A DNA stretch of 64,000 bases, taken from Oceanobacillus alkalisoli. GTDB lineage: Bacteria > Bacillota > Bacilli > Bacillales > Amphibacillaceae. This document shows, one piece after another, positions 27,149-35,822 of the stretch (positions within the stretch are counted from its first letter, which is position 1; each line of letters begins with the position of its first letter). Below the pieces are notes generated by a model that was given only the letters and a program-made list of their open reading frames with translations, was not told where the DNA came from and ran no database searches. The DNA lies in NCBI RefSeq assembly GCF_021556485.1, contig NZ_JAKGBW010000014.1, forward strand, positions 45,750 to 109,749. Direction: 5' to 3'. Both the position numbers and the translations under genes were made by a program.

Positions 27149-28162
27149 TTAGCTAAATATTCTCTTTGGATTATTCTTTAGTAGACAATCTATATCTTCC
27201 ACGCTAACTCCTTTTTCACGTAACCTAGGGACAAAGTTTTCCAAGATATGTGAATAACCATAGCCACCGTATCTTTTCAGTAACATTTTTATAAATACAT
27301 CTTGTGATAAAAGTAACTGATCTTTTAACCCCTTATCCAAGAGTCGAACAAGCGCATTTGCATTATCTTCATCAGATGGGGACTGACCTTCTGGAAACTT
27401 GACTTCTATACCAATCATGTCATATTCTAAATAGCATCCCCGTTTTGCTAGAGACAATTGATAATCCATATCTACCATACTTGGATTCATATGGCATAAG
27501 ATTGTCTTCTGTAAATTTCCTCCCTCTTCTTCCACAATATCTAAAATCTTATGACAATACCTCTCCCATCCAGGAGTATGGATTGATAAGACCTTTCCAG
27601 TTTCTTTTTGAGCTCGAGCAGCCCCTCTTAGAACTTTAACCTCCAAGTCTGTCATATTTGGGCCAATCCCTATTTCACCGATTATCCCAGCTTTAATTCC
27701 GGTATTCTCTACTCCTTCCGTTAAATCACGAACAATAATTTCCTTTATTTCATCAATTGACATCGATTCAACATAAGTTGGAATCGTATCATGCAGGTAA
27801 AATCCGCAGCCCATAATAATGTTGAGGTTTGTTCTTCTGGATACTTCCAATAAGGCTTTCGGGTCTCTCCCAATTCCTATAGGCGTTACATCAACGATTG
27901 TGTTTCCGCCTTGGTTATAAAAATAGGAAACTTCTTCACAAGCTAAATCTTTATCGATCATTAACATATTGTCATAATTACCATAAGGATCTAAGCGCAG
28001 TTTACCAAGGATATCCATTTGTACTTTTTTATTAGCAAAGTCTTTTTCAGGACCTACCGGATCCTTCCACAATCTGGATCGATCGGTAAATAAGTGTTCA
28101 TGCATTAAAGTGATTCCTAATTTTTCAATAGAAATTGGCCCCTGAACCGTTTCTACAGTCAT
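27149..28162 (-). CDS. Phosphotriesterase-family (PHP/amidohydrolase) protein
   Basis: A 337-residue member of the phosphotriesterase branch of the amidohydrolase superfamily. Metal-binding elements are visible: TLMHEHLF (HxH) near 20, the bridging Lys region GIKAGIIGEIG near 150, His in LSIHTPG and CHMNPS, and Asp in LLLSQDVF. Many such homologues are lactonases or esterases acting on sugar lactones or acyl-sugar phosphates, not true phosphotriesterases. An operator-like AGTAACCGGTTACA lies 150 bases upstream. Confidence 0.85.
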   Translation of the reverse strand: MTVETVQGPISIEKLGITLMHEHLFTDRSRLWKDPVGPEKDFANKKVQMDILGKLRLDPYGNYDNMLMIDKDLACEEVSYFYNQGGNTIVDVTPIGIGRDPKALLEVSRRTNLNIIMGCGFYLHDTIPTYVESMSIDEIKEIIVRDLTEGVENTGIKAGIIGEIGIGPNMTDLEVKVLRGAARAQKETGKVLSIHTPGWERYCHKILDIVEEEGGNLQKTILCHMNPSMVDMDYQLSLAKRGCYLEYDMIGIEVKFPEGQSPSDEDNANALVRLLDKGLKDQLLLSQDVFIKMLLKRYGGYGYSHILENFVPRLREKGVSVEDIDCLLKNNPKRIFS

Positions 28163-28511
28163 TAATAAATCTTCCCTTCTTATATAATATGGTTTTAAAG
28201 CTTCTTTTGGCTAAAGGGATAAGTATTAAACGAAGCTGATATTTCATCCTGTGTTTCTTGACAATAACTAATGAACAATATATTTTTAAAAATTGCTTCC
28301 AATCTATTTCAGTAACCGGTTACATGTTATACAAAAATGAAATGCAATCTTCGTTATCACTGCATTCACGTCAATCTAACAGAATACTTCCTGAAACACA
28401 AGAATCATAATTCTTGTTATAACAAATTCCTAATAGAGACCGATAGTTGTGAGAGGTCTTAAAACTCATGGTTTTGAGACCTCCCGATACATTAATCTAA
28501 AAGTTCTCTAA
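28163..28511. other. Intergenic region with operator and hairpin
   Basis: Contains the LacI-type site at 28311-28324 and an inverted repeat at 28453-28483 (GAGGTCT/AGACCTC with inner AAAAC/GTTTT pairing), probably the end of the transcript of the gene stopping at 28512. No coding frame is evident. Confidence 0.5.
28311..28324. promoter_or_regulatory. LacI-type operator (GTAACCGGTTAC)
   Basis: AGTAACCGGTTACA is palindromic in its central twelve bases with a CG centre, as expected for LacI-family or CcpA sites. It lies upstream of the phosphotriesterase-family gene. Related sites recur at 29281, 29358, 30589 and 36974. Confidence 0.6.
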
Positions 28512-29255
28512 TTAATTAGCATCCGCCACATACTTAAGAATATTGACCCATAAGTCTTTATAATGTTCCCACTCTAAAGACTCCTTAGGCCACCAATGCG
28601 GAGCACAGTCACTTGCAAAACAAGCAGTTTTTCCACCCTTATATTCTCCTAAAACTAAAAATGGATCATTCTCCGTTTCAACTAAGACCTCTGCATCTGG
28701 CTTTGCTTTAAACCGGTTGTAACCTAGGAAAGCTGGCCACTGGTCTATATTTTCTGTTATAAAATGTTTCGTATCTGTATTACGTGGACTTACTCCCTCC
28801 GGCGTTTCAACCCGGTCGTCTCCTTCTTTCATAATGACAGGTAGTATGTCTGCGATTACCGTGTTGCTATAATTGGCTTTTCCTTCTATTCCACTAAAGG
28901 ATAGATAGCCACCAACCATTAATAGTCCGCCACCTTTTTCAACATACTCTTCTATGAGAGATAGAGCATTTGGAATGGACTCCATTTCATAAAAGGTTGC
29001 GTTTTGCAGTAAAAATGTATTCGCTCCTATATCACTCATTACAATAGCATCGTATTTTTCTAACTCACTAACGCTTCTAGGGAATCGCACTTGTACTTCA
29101 TGGGCAGGCATATAGTCAACATCAACCCCGCCCTCACGTAAACAGTCTAGCAGGTGTGTCGCTCCCTCCTCATATTTCGTACTCTCGAAACTATCAAAAC
29201 CTTTCGTATGAATCATATGAATTGTCCAGGAATCTCCGATAAAAAGAACTTTCAA
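28512..29255 (-). CDS. Glutamine amidotransferase-like protein (ThuA-like/DUF1355)
   Basis: About 247 residues in a class I amidotransferase-like fold: LKVLFIGDSWTIHMIHTKG at the start, YDAIVMSDIGANTF, GGGLLMVGGYLSFSG, and ACFASDCAPHWWP near the C-terminus. The start is a TTG at 29255 preceded by AAAGGAG; an upstream ATG at 29297 falls inside the operator and is unlikely. No nucleophilic Cys elbow is obvious, so it may be a ThuA-type sugar-modifying or binding protein. Between the phosphotriesterase-like and Ntn hydrolase genes, with an operator directly upstream. Confidence 0.75.
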   Translation of the reverse strand: MKVLFIGDSWTIHMIHTKGFDSFESTKYEEGATHLLDCLREGGVDVDYMPAHEVQVRFPRSVSELEKYDAIVMSDIGANTFLLQNATFYEMESIPNALSLIEEYVEKGGGLLMVGGYLSFSGIEGKANYSNTVIADILPVIMKEGDDRVETPEGVSPRNTDTKHFITENIDQWPAFLGYNRFKAKPDAEVLVETENDPFLVLGEYKGGKTACFASDCAPHWWPKESLEWEHYKDLWVNILKYVADAN

Positions 29256-29280
29256 TGAATTCAACTCCTTTTTTATTTTA

Positions 29281-29371
29281 GGTAACCGGTTACACATTGA
29301 ACATAAAGATACCGCATAAAGATACCGGTAATTCCCAAGGTACCTAACATTCGGATATGTAAAGGGTTACA
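29281..29371. promoter_or_regulatory. Two LacI-type operators upstream of the amidotransferase-like gene
   Basis: GGTAACCGGTTACA at 29281-29294 and TGTAAAGGGTTACA at 29358-29371 share the same design 77 bases apart. Two sites at this distance could support DNA looping. They lie just upstream of the TTG start at 29255. Confidence 0.6.
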
Positions 29372-29479
29372 TAACGTATAGTAATATATTGAAAAGAATA
29401 TGTCAAATAGAGATATTACACTTTTTTAGTAAAGTAACATTTATTTGGAAATACATACAACTATATATCTGTTAATCTG

Positions 29480-30508
29480 CTAATTTTCCGGAAGTAGATC
29501 GACAATCACTTCATCTTTACGGAATGAATAATATTGAACTTCTTTCCGATCAACGTCTTCTGGATTAAACTCTAACTTTTGTAAGTTCGTATTTTCATAC
29601 AATTTAATATAAAACGTCATTTCACTCACATCATAATATGATGTATATTGCGTCCAAGGCAGCACGACTTTATTTTCCTTCAACAAACGCAGGGATCCTT
29701 TGGGGTTTGTTACCGCTCCGAGTAAATGTATAAGTTGATGAAGGGCATCATCACGTGTTACATCGACAGATAAAAGCTTGTGATAAGCAGCCCGTAAAAA
29801 CCTTGCGTCAGGACTCAAACCAGAGGGAACCCCTGATAAACCTGTATTAAATTCATCAAGTTTAAATGGTTCGATTGGCTCCTCAATTGTATATTTGTAT
29901 TTTCTACGTGAACTCCTTTCTAAATGTGTTTTTAAATTGGTTACATGCCAGTCAAAACCAGGTTCATTTGTAAAGACGCCAACCGTGTTCTCGTAAATAT
30001 CAAACCCATTTTCACGAGTAGGCTCAACAACAATGGAACGTCCAGACTTATCTTGAAAGACGGAATGTTGGGGAACTGACTTGCCCATCATTGGACCACT
30101 TTCAGAAACTACGCCAACATCTTTATTCAAATTTTCCTTAACTTCGTCTAGATCTTTATAATTCGTTAAAATCCAAGTTACAACTTCCTCGCCTCTTAAT
30201 CCAATCTTTCCAGATCTTTCTACTTCATCAGCTGGAACATACTTATAGAAATGATCAAAATAGAATGAACCTCCGCATAATCCATGTTCATTGATTCCGT
30301 CTAAAACAACTGGATTTTCCTTCACATCATGCTCGGCCCATACAATACCCATTACTGCATACTTGGTTTCAAAAGGAGTATAGGCAGTTTTAAAATCCCA
30401 ATTCCTAGGGATTTTTATTCCAGCATAATCGAAATCCTGTTCAAAGTCTTGGGTTCTTCCCCAGAAAACTTCATTTTCTTCTGTTACCAATTTAATTCCT
30501 GTGCACAT
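29480..30508 (-). CDS. Linear amide C-N hydrolase (choloylglycine hydrolase family)
   Basis: A 342-residue Ntn hydrolase of the penicillin V acylase / bile salt hydrolase family. Cys2 (MCTGIKL) would become the N-terminal nucleophile after removal of Met; WGRTQDFE supplies the conserved Arg and Asp, and FTNEPGFDWHVTNL the oxyanion Asn. The enzyme hydrolyses an amide in a small molecule such as a conjugated acid, penicillin V or N-acyl homoserine lactone; which cannot be told. The start has AGGAGGAAT. An operator-like TGTAAACGGTTACC lies 80 bases upstream. Confidence 0.88.
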   Translation of the reverse strand: MCTGIKLVTEENEVFWGRTQDFEQDFDYAGIKIPRNWDFKTAYTPFETKYAVMGIVWAEHDVKENPVVLDGINEHGLCGGSFYFDHFYKYVPADEVERSGKIGLRGEEVVTWILTNYKDLDEVKENLNKDVGVVSESGPMMGKSVPQHSVFQDKSGRSIVVEPTRENGFDIYENTVGVFTNEPGFDWHVTNLKTHLERSSRRKYKYTIEEPIEPFKLDEFNTGLSGVPSGLSPDARFLRAAYHKLLSVDVTRDDALHQLIHLLGAVTNPKGSLRLLKENKVVLPWTQYTSYYDVSEMTFYIKLYENTNLQKLEFNPEDVDRKEVQYYSFRKDEVIVDLLPEN

Positions 30509-30588
30509 TACTTTTATTCCTCCTGTTCAGCTAATCTTTGCAATAGACTACTGTTCTATAATTAGAAGTCTCCCTCCTTCAAACTATA

Positions 30589-30602
30589 TGTAAACGGTTA
30601 CC
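30589..30602. promoter_or_regulatory. LacI/CcpA-type operator
   Basis: TGTAAACGGTTACC matches the family of sites at 28.3-29.4 kb and also fits a cre site for CcpA fairly well. It lies upstream of the Ntn hydrolase gene, so catabolite control is an equal possibility. Confidence 0.5.
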
Positions 30603-30662
30603 TACCTCAAAGTTTAGCAACCCTTCACATTTATGTCAATAATTAAATTTATTTACTAGAGT

Positions 30663-32220
30663 CAATTTCATAATTGCTCTTTTTAAAAATCCAAAGATCT
30701 ACAGAATTTTAAAATTGAATTTTAAAAAACAGAAATTATGCGACTTGTTCCTGATTTAATTGTGCATTGATCCGGTCTGCAGTTAGTTTTGAAGCGTTAT
30801 AAACAAGTGTTACCATGTCAAAATGGACTTTCGCACGTTCGCCAGTACGATATCGGACATTGTTGAGTTGAAAAAATTCCTTGAGATAGGCATTCACACG
30901 CTCTACGGCAGTACGGCGTTTGTAAATATTTTTCCATGCTACGGATCCTCGTGCTGGTGCGGTGTATTTTCGTAAATCATGCGTGATTTTTTGTTTGTAA
31001 ACCTTTTGACAGATACCTTCATTCGCTAAAGGGCAGTCACTACATTCTTTTGGCCTGGTATATTTTAATGTCTCATATTTGGAATCAAAGCTATCATAAC
31101 GATACGAATGCTCACGAAAACAGGTTGGGGCAAAGTGTTTATCGTAACCCAGAAGTTCTCCTTCATTACGTTTGTTGTATGCAATCACAGATTGTTGGCC
31201 CATCCGGTGGACTTGTTCGTAAATCGGTTCAAAGTCATAACCTGCATCCGCTGTCTGATGACGTAAATTCAGCTCAGGAAAGCGTTCATGAACGCCCTTA
31301 AGCAACGGGATGGCAGCCTTCCCATCATTTAGATTGCCTGATGAAAAAAGGGAATCCAAAATATATTGACTGGATGTGCCAACGATTAAATGAGCCTTGT
31401 AGCCAAACCAAAAAACATTTTTTCCTTCCGAGTTCTTCTTTACACCCCATTTTGGATCTGTGGGAACTTCGGAACGTAACGCAGCTAAAGGAACATCCAA
31501 TTGTGCTTCTATTTTCTTTTCATATAAAGGCATATTCTCTTCCTTTTCGACCTGGTCTTTTAGCCATTGTTCCCGTTCTTCTTTTGTTTTGCGCCCACGT
31601 TTTTTCGGCTCAGGCTTTGGCTTTTCTTCTTTCGGTGGCGCTTGATCACGAGCTTCAAAGTGAGTGGCATCCATGGCAGCTGTATCGTCTGTGATAAAGC
31701 CCCCTTCTATGGCTTGAAGCACAACCTTTTCTTTTTGTTTCTCCAATATGTCGCATTCCAGTAATTTCGTCACAAGCCGAGAGTAAGAGGCTTCTGAAGG
31801 AATGGAGTCCGATACAAGGAATCCGCAATTTAGTTTAAAAGCAATATCCTTGTGGAGTCGTTTAATCAGATCTTTAATGGTTGGAATTCATTCAACGTAT
31901 CTCACAAAACAGGAAATAATCATAGCGGCATAATTTAGCTCTTCAGGTGCGCCAAGACGTGATTTCTTAGTTACTGCATAATAAATTGCGTCCAAATCTA
32001 TCGCCGAAATAATCGCATCGTACTTTTCGGTAGGTTCCATGTCATATAATTCCTGGATGCCAAATAGGCTTGGTTGTCGTATAATGGTTATAAGAAGCAC
32101 TCCTTCAGTCTTTTTATGGTTGTATAGTCAACTACCATTATACAAGATTTGGGGAGGTGCTTCTTTTTTCATCTCTCAAAACTGTTGGGAGACAAGCGGT
32201 AAGAATTATGAAATTCATTC
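30663..32220 (-). mobile_element. IS1182-family insertion sequence, inactivated
   Basis: The element is bounded by AATTTCATAATT at 30664-30675 and AATTATGAAATT at 32204-32215, which are complementary. It encodes one IS1182-type transposase with an internal stop. A hairpin (AAGAAGCACTCC with GGAGGTGCTTCTT, then TTTTTC) at 32092-32170 faces the plus strand and would block transcription coming in from outside. The outer sequence AATGAATTTCATAAT at the right end equals both ends of the small element at 4296-4411. The exact termini are approximate. Confidence 0.65.
30736..32100 (-). pseudogene. IS1182-family transposase with in-frame stop
   Basis: One continuous frame of 455 codons from a GTG at 32100, interrupted by TGA at 31888-31890 (codon 71, context FVRYVE-stop-IPTIKDL). 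Homologues have Arg there, so a single CGA-to-TGA change explains it. The rest is intact: DDTAAMDATHFEARDQAP, SEGKNVFWFGYKAHL, QTADAGYDFEP and the C-terminal RRTAVERVNAYLKEFF, typical of the IS1182 DDE transposase. A product restarting downstream would lack the N-terminal DNA-binding part. Confidence 0.85.
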
Positions 32221-32333
32221 ATCCCTCTAATTTTCTTGATTCTGATTGAGAAATAAAATACAATTAATTATTTTAACTTTATTAGAAAAGTTAAAATCCA
32301 CCGAGTGTTAAGCCTTATTTTATTAACTACCCG

Positions 32334-32400
32334 TTGACAAAATGAAGAATATCGCACATTATATAATTAACTTATATGTTAACACAACTATATTGTTAAC
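32334..32400 (+). promoter_or_regulatory. Promoter and operator of the toxin-antitoxin-like pair
   Basis: TTGACA at 32334-32339, 17 bases, CATTAT at 32357-32362 gives a sigma-A promoter. Downstream, two GTTAAC words (32378-32383 and 32395-32400), 17 bases apart start to start, could bind the XRE protein for autoregulation. Confidence 0.5.
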
Positions 32401-32444
32401 TTAATTAGAGCGTATAGTTTACATTATCAGGGAGAGTGTAATAA

Positions 32445-32978
32445 ATGTCGCTACAATTTAATGACAATGGGGTCTTACCCCCTCAAGATTATCCAATGAC
32501 AATCGAACAATAAAAAAACTCATTATTGGTACATGGGCCAGGAGAAGATTCTCCATGGAATTCGCAAATGCGTTTAATGTTAGTGAATAATTTGGATGTT
32601 TTAGTAAATCAACTATACACAGTGGGAATTGATGAAATCTTTATTGACGGTTCCTTTGTTGAAGATAAGGCCAATCCTAGCGATATTGATGGTTATTTTG
32701 TTACTGACCCCAATAAACTTCCAGATATAGTAACAGAATTAAATAAAATAGATCCGCATAAAGTATGGACTTGGGACTGGAATGACAGAATTTATGATCG
32801 TAATTCAGCAAAAGCTCAATTACCAATGTGGCATCGATACCGGGTAGAGCTATACCCTCATGTAGGGCAGGGAACTGGAATTTTAGATGAATATGGAAAT
32901 GAACAAAAGTTTCCAGCTGCATTTAGAAAAACCCGTGATACATTCCTTCCAAAAGGGATTATTCAAATAATCAAGTAA
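32445..32978 (+). pseudogene. DUF6932-like nucleotidyltransferase-fold protein, nonsense-mutated
   Basis: The natural start is the ATG at 32445, preceded by GGGAGAG, with an N-terminus SLQFNDNGVLPPQDYPMTIE. Codon 23 is TAA (32511-32513); the same frame then runs 155 codons to 32978. A one-base change (TTA to TAA) explains it. The body carries a nucleotidyltransferase-like motif, FIDGSFVEDKANPSDIDGYF. A TTG at 32526 could restart translation but has no ribosome site. It is followed four bases later by an XRE gene, the order of a toxin-antitoxin pair. The DUF6932 assignment is by pattern recognition. Confidence 0.7.
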
Positions 32979-32990
32979 GGAGTGGGAATA

Positions 32991-33431
32991 ATGATTAAAA
33001 ATGAATCTGCATATCAAAAAGCTGTCGACAAATTAAAAGAGGATCAAAAGTTTATTGCCAGTGAAAAAAAACGCTTCAAAGAAATGGGTTTAAACTCTGA
33101 TCAAATTAAAATGGCAATAGATCCTTTACTATCATTTCATGAACAATTGAAAGAAGAAGTCGAGCATTACGAAAAGATAAAACGTGGTTCATTTAATCCA
33201 ATTTATAAATTCACTGATATTGGAAAAACCCTTATTGCATACAGGATATATACAGGAATGACACAGGCTGAATTAGCTGAAAAATTAGGGGTTAGTAACT
33301 CTCAAATATCAAGAGATGAGAGACACGAATATTACGGGGCTACCGCAGAGAAAATTGAATCCGTAATGGAAGCAATGGGAATGAAGGCTACTATAAATAT
33401 TGAGGTTACTGGAGAATTAGGAGCTTCATAA
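32991..33431 (+). CDS. XRE family helix-turn-helix protein (antitoxin-like)
   Basis: A 146-residue protein starting at the ATG at 32991, eight bases after AAGGAG. The N-terminal half is charged and helical, probably a coiled coil. Residues about 75-125 form an XRE helix-turn-helix (MTQAELAEKLGVSNSQISRDE), followed by GATAEKIESVMEAMGM. It is directly downstream of the broken DUF6932-like gene. It would act as DNA-binding autoregulator and antitoxin. It is intact although its partner is broken, the usual direction of decay for such pairs. Confidence 0.8.
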   Translation: MIKNESAYQKAVDKLKEDQKFIASEKKRFKEMGLNSDQIKMAIDPLLSFHEQLKEEVEHYEKIKRGSFNPIYKFTDIGKTLIAYRIYTGMTQAELAEKLGVSNSQISRDERHEYYGATAEKIESVMEAMGMKATINIEVTGELGAS

Positions 33432-33473
33432 TACTCTTTCAATACTATACCAGCACTGCTAATTCCGATTAAA

Positions 33474-33518
33474 AAAACAGACAACACCGGCCTTCTCCAT
33501 CGCTCGTGTTGTCTGTTT
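33474..33518. terminator. Bidirectional terminator
   Basis: AAACAGACAACAC and GTGTTGTCTGTTT are perfect arms around an 18-base loop, with A-run and T-run flanks. It ends the toxin-antitoxin-like operon. Confidence 0.85.
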
Positions 33519-33901
33519 CAATATACATTCAACTTATTCTTCATTATTAATCGATTGGTGCTTACTACTTATGGATTTCGTTTTGTAATCATAATGGCAA
33601 TATGCTTTACACATATTTACATCCTTCTTACTCCTTCTTACTCGTTCTAGATCTTTCCAAGCCAAAATATCTCCAACCATCTATGATAAACTACAAATAT
33701 AAGCCCAATAAACCCATCCAGTCATCACAAACTCTAAATAAAGGAAGTGCTCCCACCAATGAACAATATAAAATTACTCTCACCCCAGCAGTTCTCCGGT
33801 ACAGCGGAAGAATTGAAAGATAATCTTGAAGAAATTAGAAAAAGCACAAAAAAGGATCCACCCCCCTCATAAACTAATCGCATTTCTGAACACCACTAAC
33901 T
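33519..33901. other. Mostly non-coding gap with one small frame
   Basis: The stretch between the terminator and the TRAP operon holds only the 37-codon frame described separately. I see no promoter or repeat of note in 33519-33750. Confidence 0.4.
33759..33872 (+). CDS. Possible 37-residue small protein
   Basis: A 37-codon frame starts at an ATG with AAAGGAAG about ten bases upstream and ends at TAA at 33872. The peptide is hydrophilic, with a helical acidic middle (TAEELKDNLEEIRKSTKK) and a Pro-rich end. No family is recognised and no terminator follows closely. It converges on dctQ. It may be a real small protein or a gene remnant. Confidence 0.3.
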   Translation: MNNIKLLSPQQFSGTAEELKDNLEEIRKSTKKDPPPS

Positions 33902-34417
33902 TTATTCAGCTTCCGCGAAGAACGCTGGTTCCTTTTTCTCCCGAACGCAACTTATAATCGTACGAATCAAATAATATGACGGCAAACCAAAGGAAAGGCT
34001 GACTAGGAAGAACATCGGATACAGAGGCAGACTGTTTATTCCGGCTAAAAACGTAATATTAGTTGTGGCACCGAATACCCCATACAGGAAACTATAGTAG
34101 AGTATGATGATGAACGAGATAACCTCGATAATCAGTATTGCCACTACTACCTTTAGACGTGTTGAATGCTTCCACCGATTGATCAGCATATCCAGTCTCG
34201 GGAAGATGCCTGAATAAAGGGCATATGGTATCCCACAGAAAATAGCAATCGGCATCAGGTAATTTTGTATATATAAATAGTTGCCTGGAATAGCAGAATT
34301 AAATAAGTTCTTCAGTATAACGTCCACTACGGTCAGCAGCATCATGAGAAGAACCGCAAGACCGCCAACATACATGCCAACAATGAATGTTTTTGGTTGA
34401 TTTGGATGTTGTTTCAT
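33902..34417 (-). CDS. dctQ: TRAP transporter small membrane subunit (DctQ)
   Basis: 171 residues with four hydrophobic segments, the DctQ/YiaM layout (PF04290). With DctM it forms the membrane part of a sodium-driven, binding-protein-dependent carrier for organic acids. It is the last gene of the operon, about 30 bases after dctM. The family identification rests on topology and position. Confidence 0.85.
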   Translation of the reverse strand: MKQHPNQPKTFIVGMYVGGLAVLLMMLLTVVDVILKNLFNSAIPGNYLYIQNYLMPIAIFCGIPYALYSGIFPRLDMLINRWKHSTRLKVVVAILIIEVISFIIILYYSFLYGVFGATTNITFLAGINSLPLYPMFFLVSLSFGLPSYYLIRTIISCVREKKEPAFFAEAE

Positions 34418-34447
34418 ACATATTTCCCCCTTTCATTTCAAAAATCA

Positions 34448-35779
34448 TTACATCCTATCCGGTAACCACGTCACCAGTTCTGGGAACAATAGAAGAATTG
34501 GTACCGTGACTAGGACAATGATAAACGCATAAATCGTGCCGTAAAAGAATACTTTTTGAGAAGGGATACGTGCTACCCCGGCTGCACTGAATACACTTAA
34601 ACCAACCGGCGGAGTCAACAGTCCCGCAGCACATACAATCGTGAGCAACACACCGAAAACAATTGGGTCAAAACCTGCTTCCGTTACGATTGGCAGAGCA
34701 ATACTAACCGTCATTAAAATCACCGCTGTACCTTCTATAATCATAAATAAGAAGAAATAAATAACTAATAGAATCGCCATCAGTAGAATCGGTGTATCCA
34801 TTAATGGAGAAATCCAATTAATGACATTTATCGGTATAAGTGAGATGGTTACGAATTTACCAAAAATACTAGCTCCTAATATGATAAACATGACCATCGC
34901 AGATATATTGATTGTACCAATTAATGAATCTTTCAAAAATTGTACGTCCACTCGCTTCAGCAATGCAGCCATGATTAAGCTTAAGAACGCTCCAATGGCT
35001 CCTGCTTCCGTCGGTGTAAAGATTCCAAGGAATATTCCAATGAAAATCGTTCCGATAATGATCAAGAGACTTCCAATTGAAATAATATAGTTTTTCTTAT
35101 TCGGCTCCATCCCTAGTTCTTCTTCTGCAGGAGCCACTTCCATCATTCCTACTGTCGTGTCATCTTTTACATAAGTAATACGATACATGACAAAGACAGC
35201 TATAGAAACGGTTACTAAGATTAGTATAACGGGAACTACCATCGCGATAAATAGCTCTCCAATAGATGTCATCGTTGCTGTCCCATAAACGATTAAAATA
35301 ATGGAAGGAGGGATAATCGTCGATAAAGATCCTGCCATAGCAATCGTCGCTGTGGCAAAGTACTTATTATATCCATGCATTCTTAGTTGCGGCAGTGAGA
35401 TTTGTGCGAGTGCAGCACTAATCGCAGTCGGGGACCCTGATAGGGCACCTAAAAATCCTCCCAGCATCATGGTGAATACCCCGAGCATGCCGCCGTTCTG
35501 TCTTGATATCTGGAATACAAAATTGTATAGAAGACCTATGATATTCGATCGTACGATGAATTGTGCCATTAATATAAATAATGGAATGGTCGTTAACGAA
35601 TATGTAGCTACACTGTAAAAACTAGAATCCTGCACAACTCCAGGCAATGAAGCAAATCCATCAATTAGGATTGCTCCTACAATCCCAGAGACGATCAACA
35701 CCGTTCCTATATGCATCCCTAATGCCAAAAGGACGGCAAAGAGTACAATTACTATAAGAAAAGCTAAGGTTCCATCCAT
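34448..35779 (-). CDS. dctM: TRAP transporter large membrane subunit (DctM)
   Basis: 443 residues from the ATG at 35779, which has AGAGGTGG upstream; a slightly earlier in-frame ATG overlaps that site. About twelve membrane segments. Family motifs include FTMMLGGFLGALSGSPTAIS, GSLSTIIPPSIILIVYG, IGIFLGIFTPTEAGAIGAF and CAAGLLTPPVGLSVF. It forms the transport channel of the TRAP system with DctP and DctQ on either side. Confidence 0.95.
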   Translation of the reverse strand: MDGTLAFLIVIVLFAVLLALGMHIGTVLIVSGIVGAILIDGFASLPGVVQDSSFYSVATYSLTTIPLFILMAQFIVRSNIIGLLYNFVFQISRQNGGMLGVFTMMLGGFLGALSGSPTAISAALAQISLPQLRMHGYNKYFATATIAMAGSLSTIIPPSIILIVYGTATMTSIGELFIAMVVPVILILVTVSIAVFVMYRITYVKDDTTVGMMEVAPAEEELGMEPNKKNYIISIGSLLIIIGTIFIGIFLGIFTPTEAGAIGAFLSLIMAALLKRVDVQFLKDSLIGTINISAMVMFIILGASIFGKFVTISLIPINVINWISPLMDTPILLMAILLVIYFFLFMIIEGTAVILMTVSIALPIVTEAGFDPIVFGVLLTIVCAAGLLTPPVGLSVFSAAGVARIPSQKVFFYGTIYAFIIVLVTVPILLLFPELVTWLPDRM

Positions 35780-35822
35780 TGTTCCACCTCTTTGCAACTT
35801 TAGTCATATTTTGCTATAGATA

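Noticed and set aside
33602-33823. 73-codon plus-strand frame after the toxin-antitoxin-like pair
   Set aside because: No ribosome site and low-complexity Ser/Tyr/Lys composition; the shorter 33759-33872 frame in another phase is better supported.
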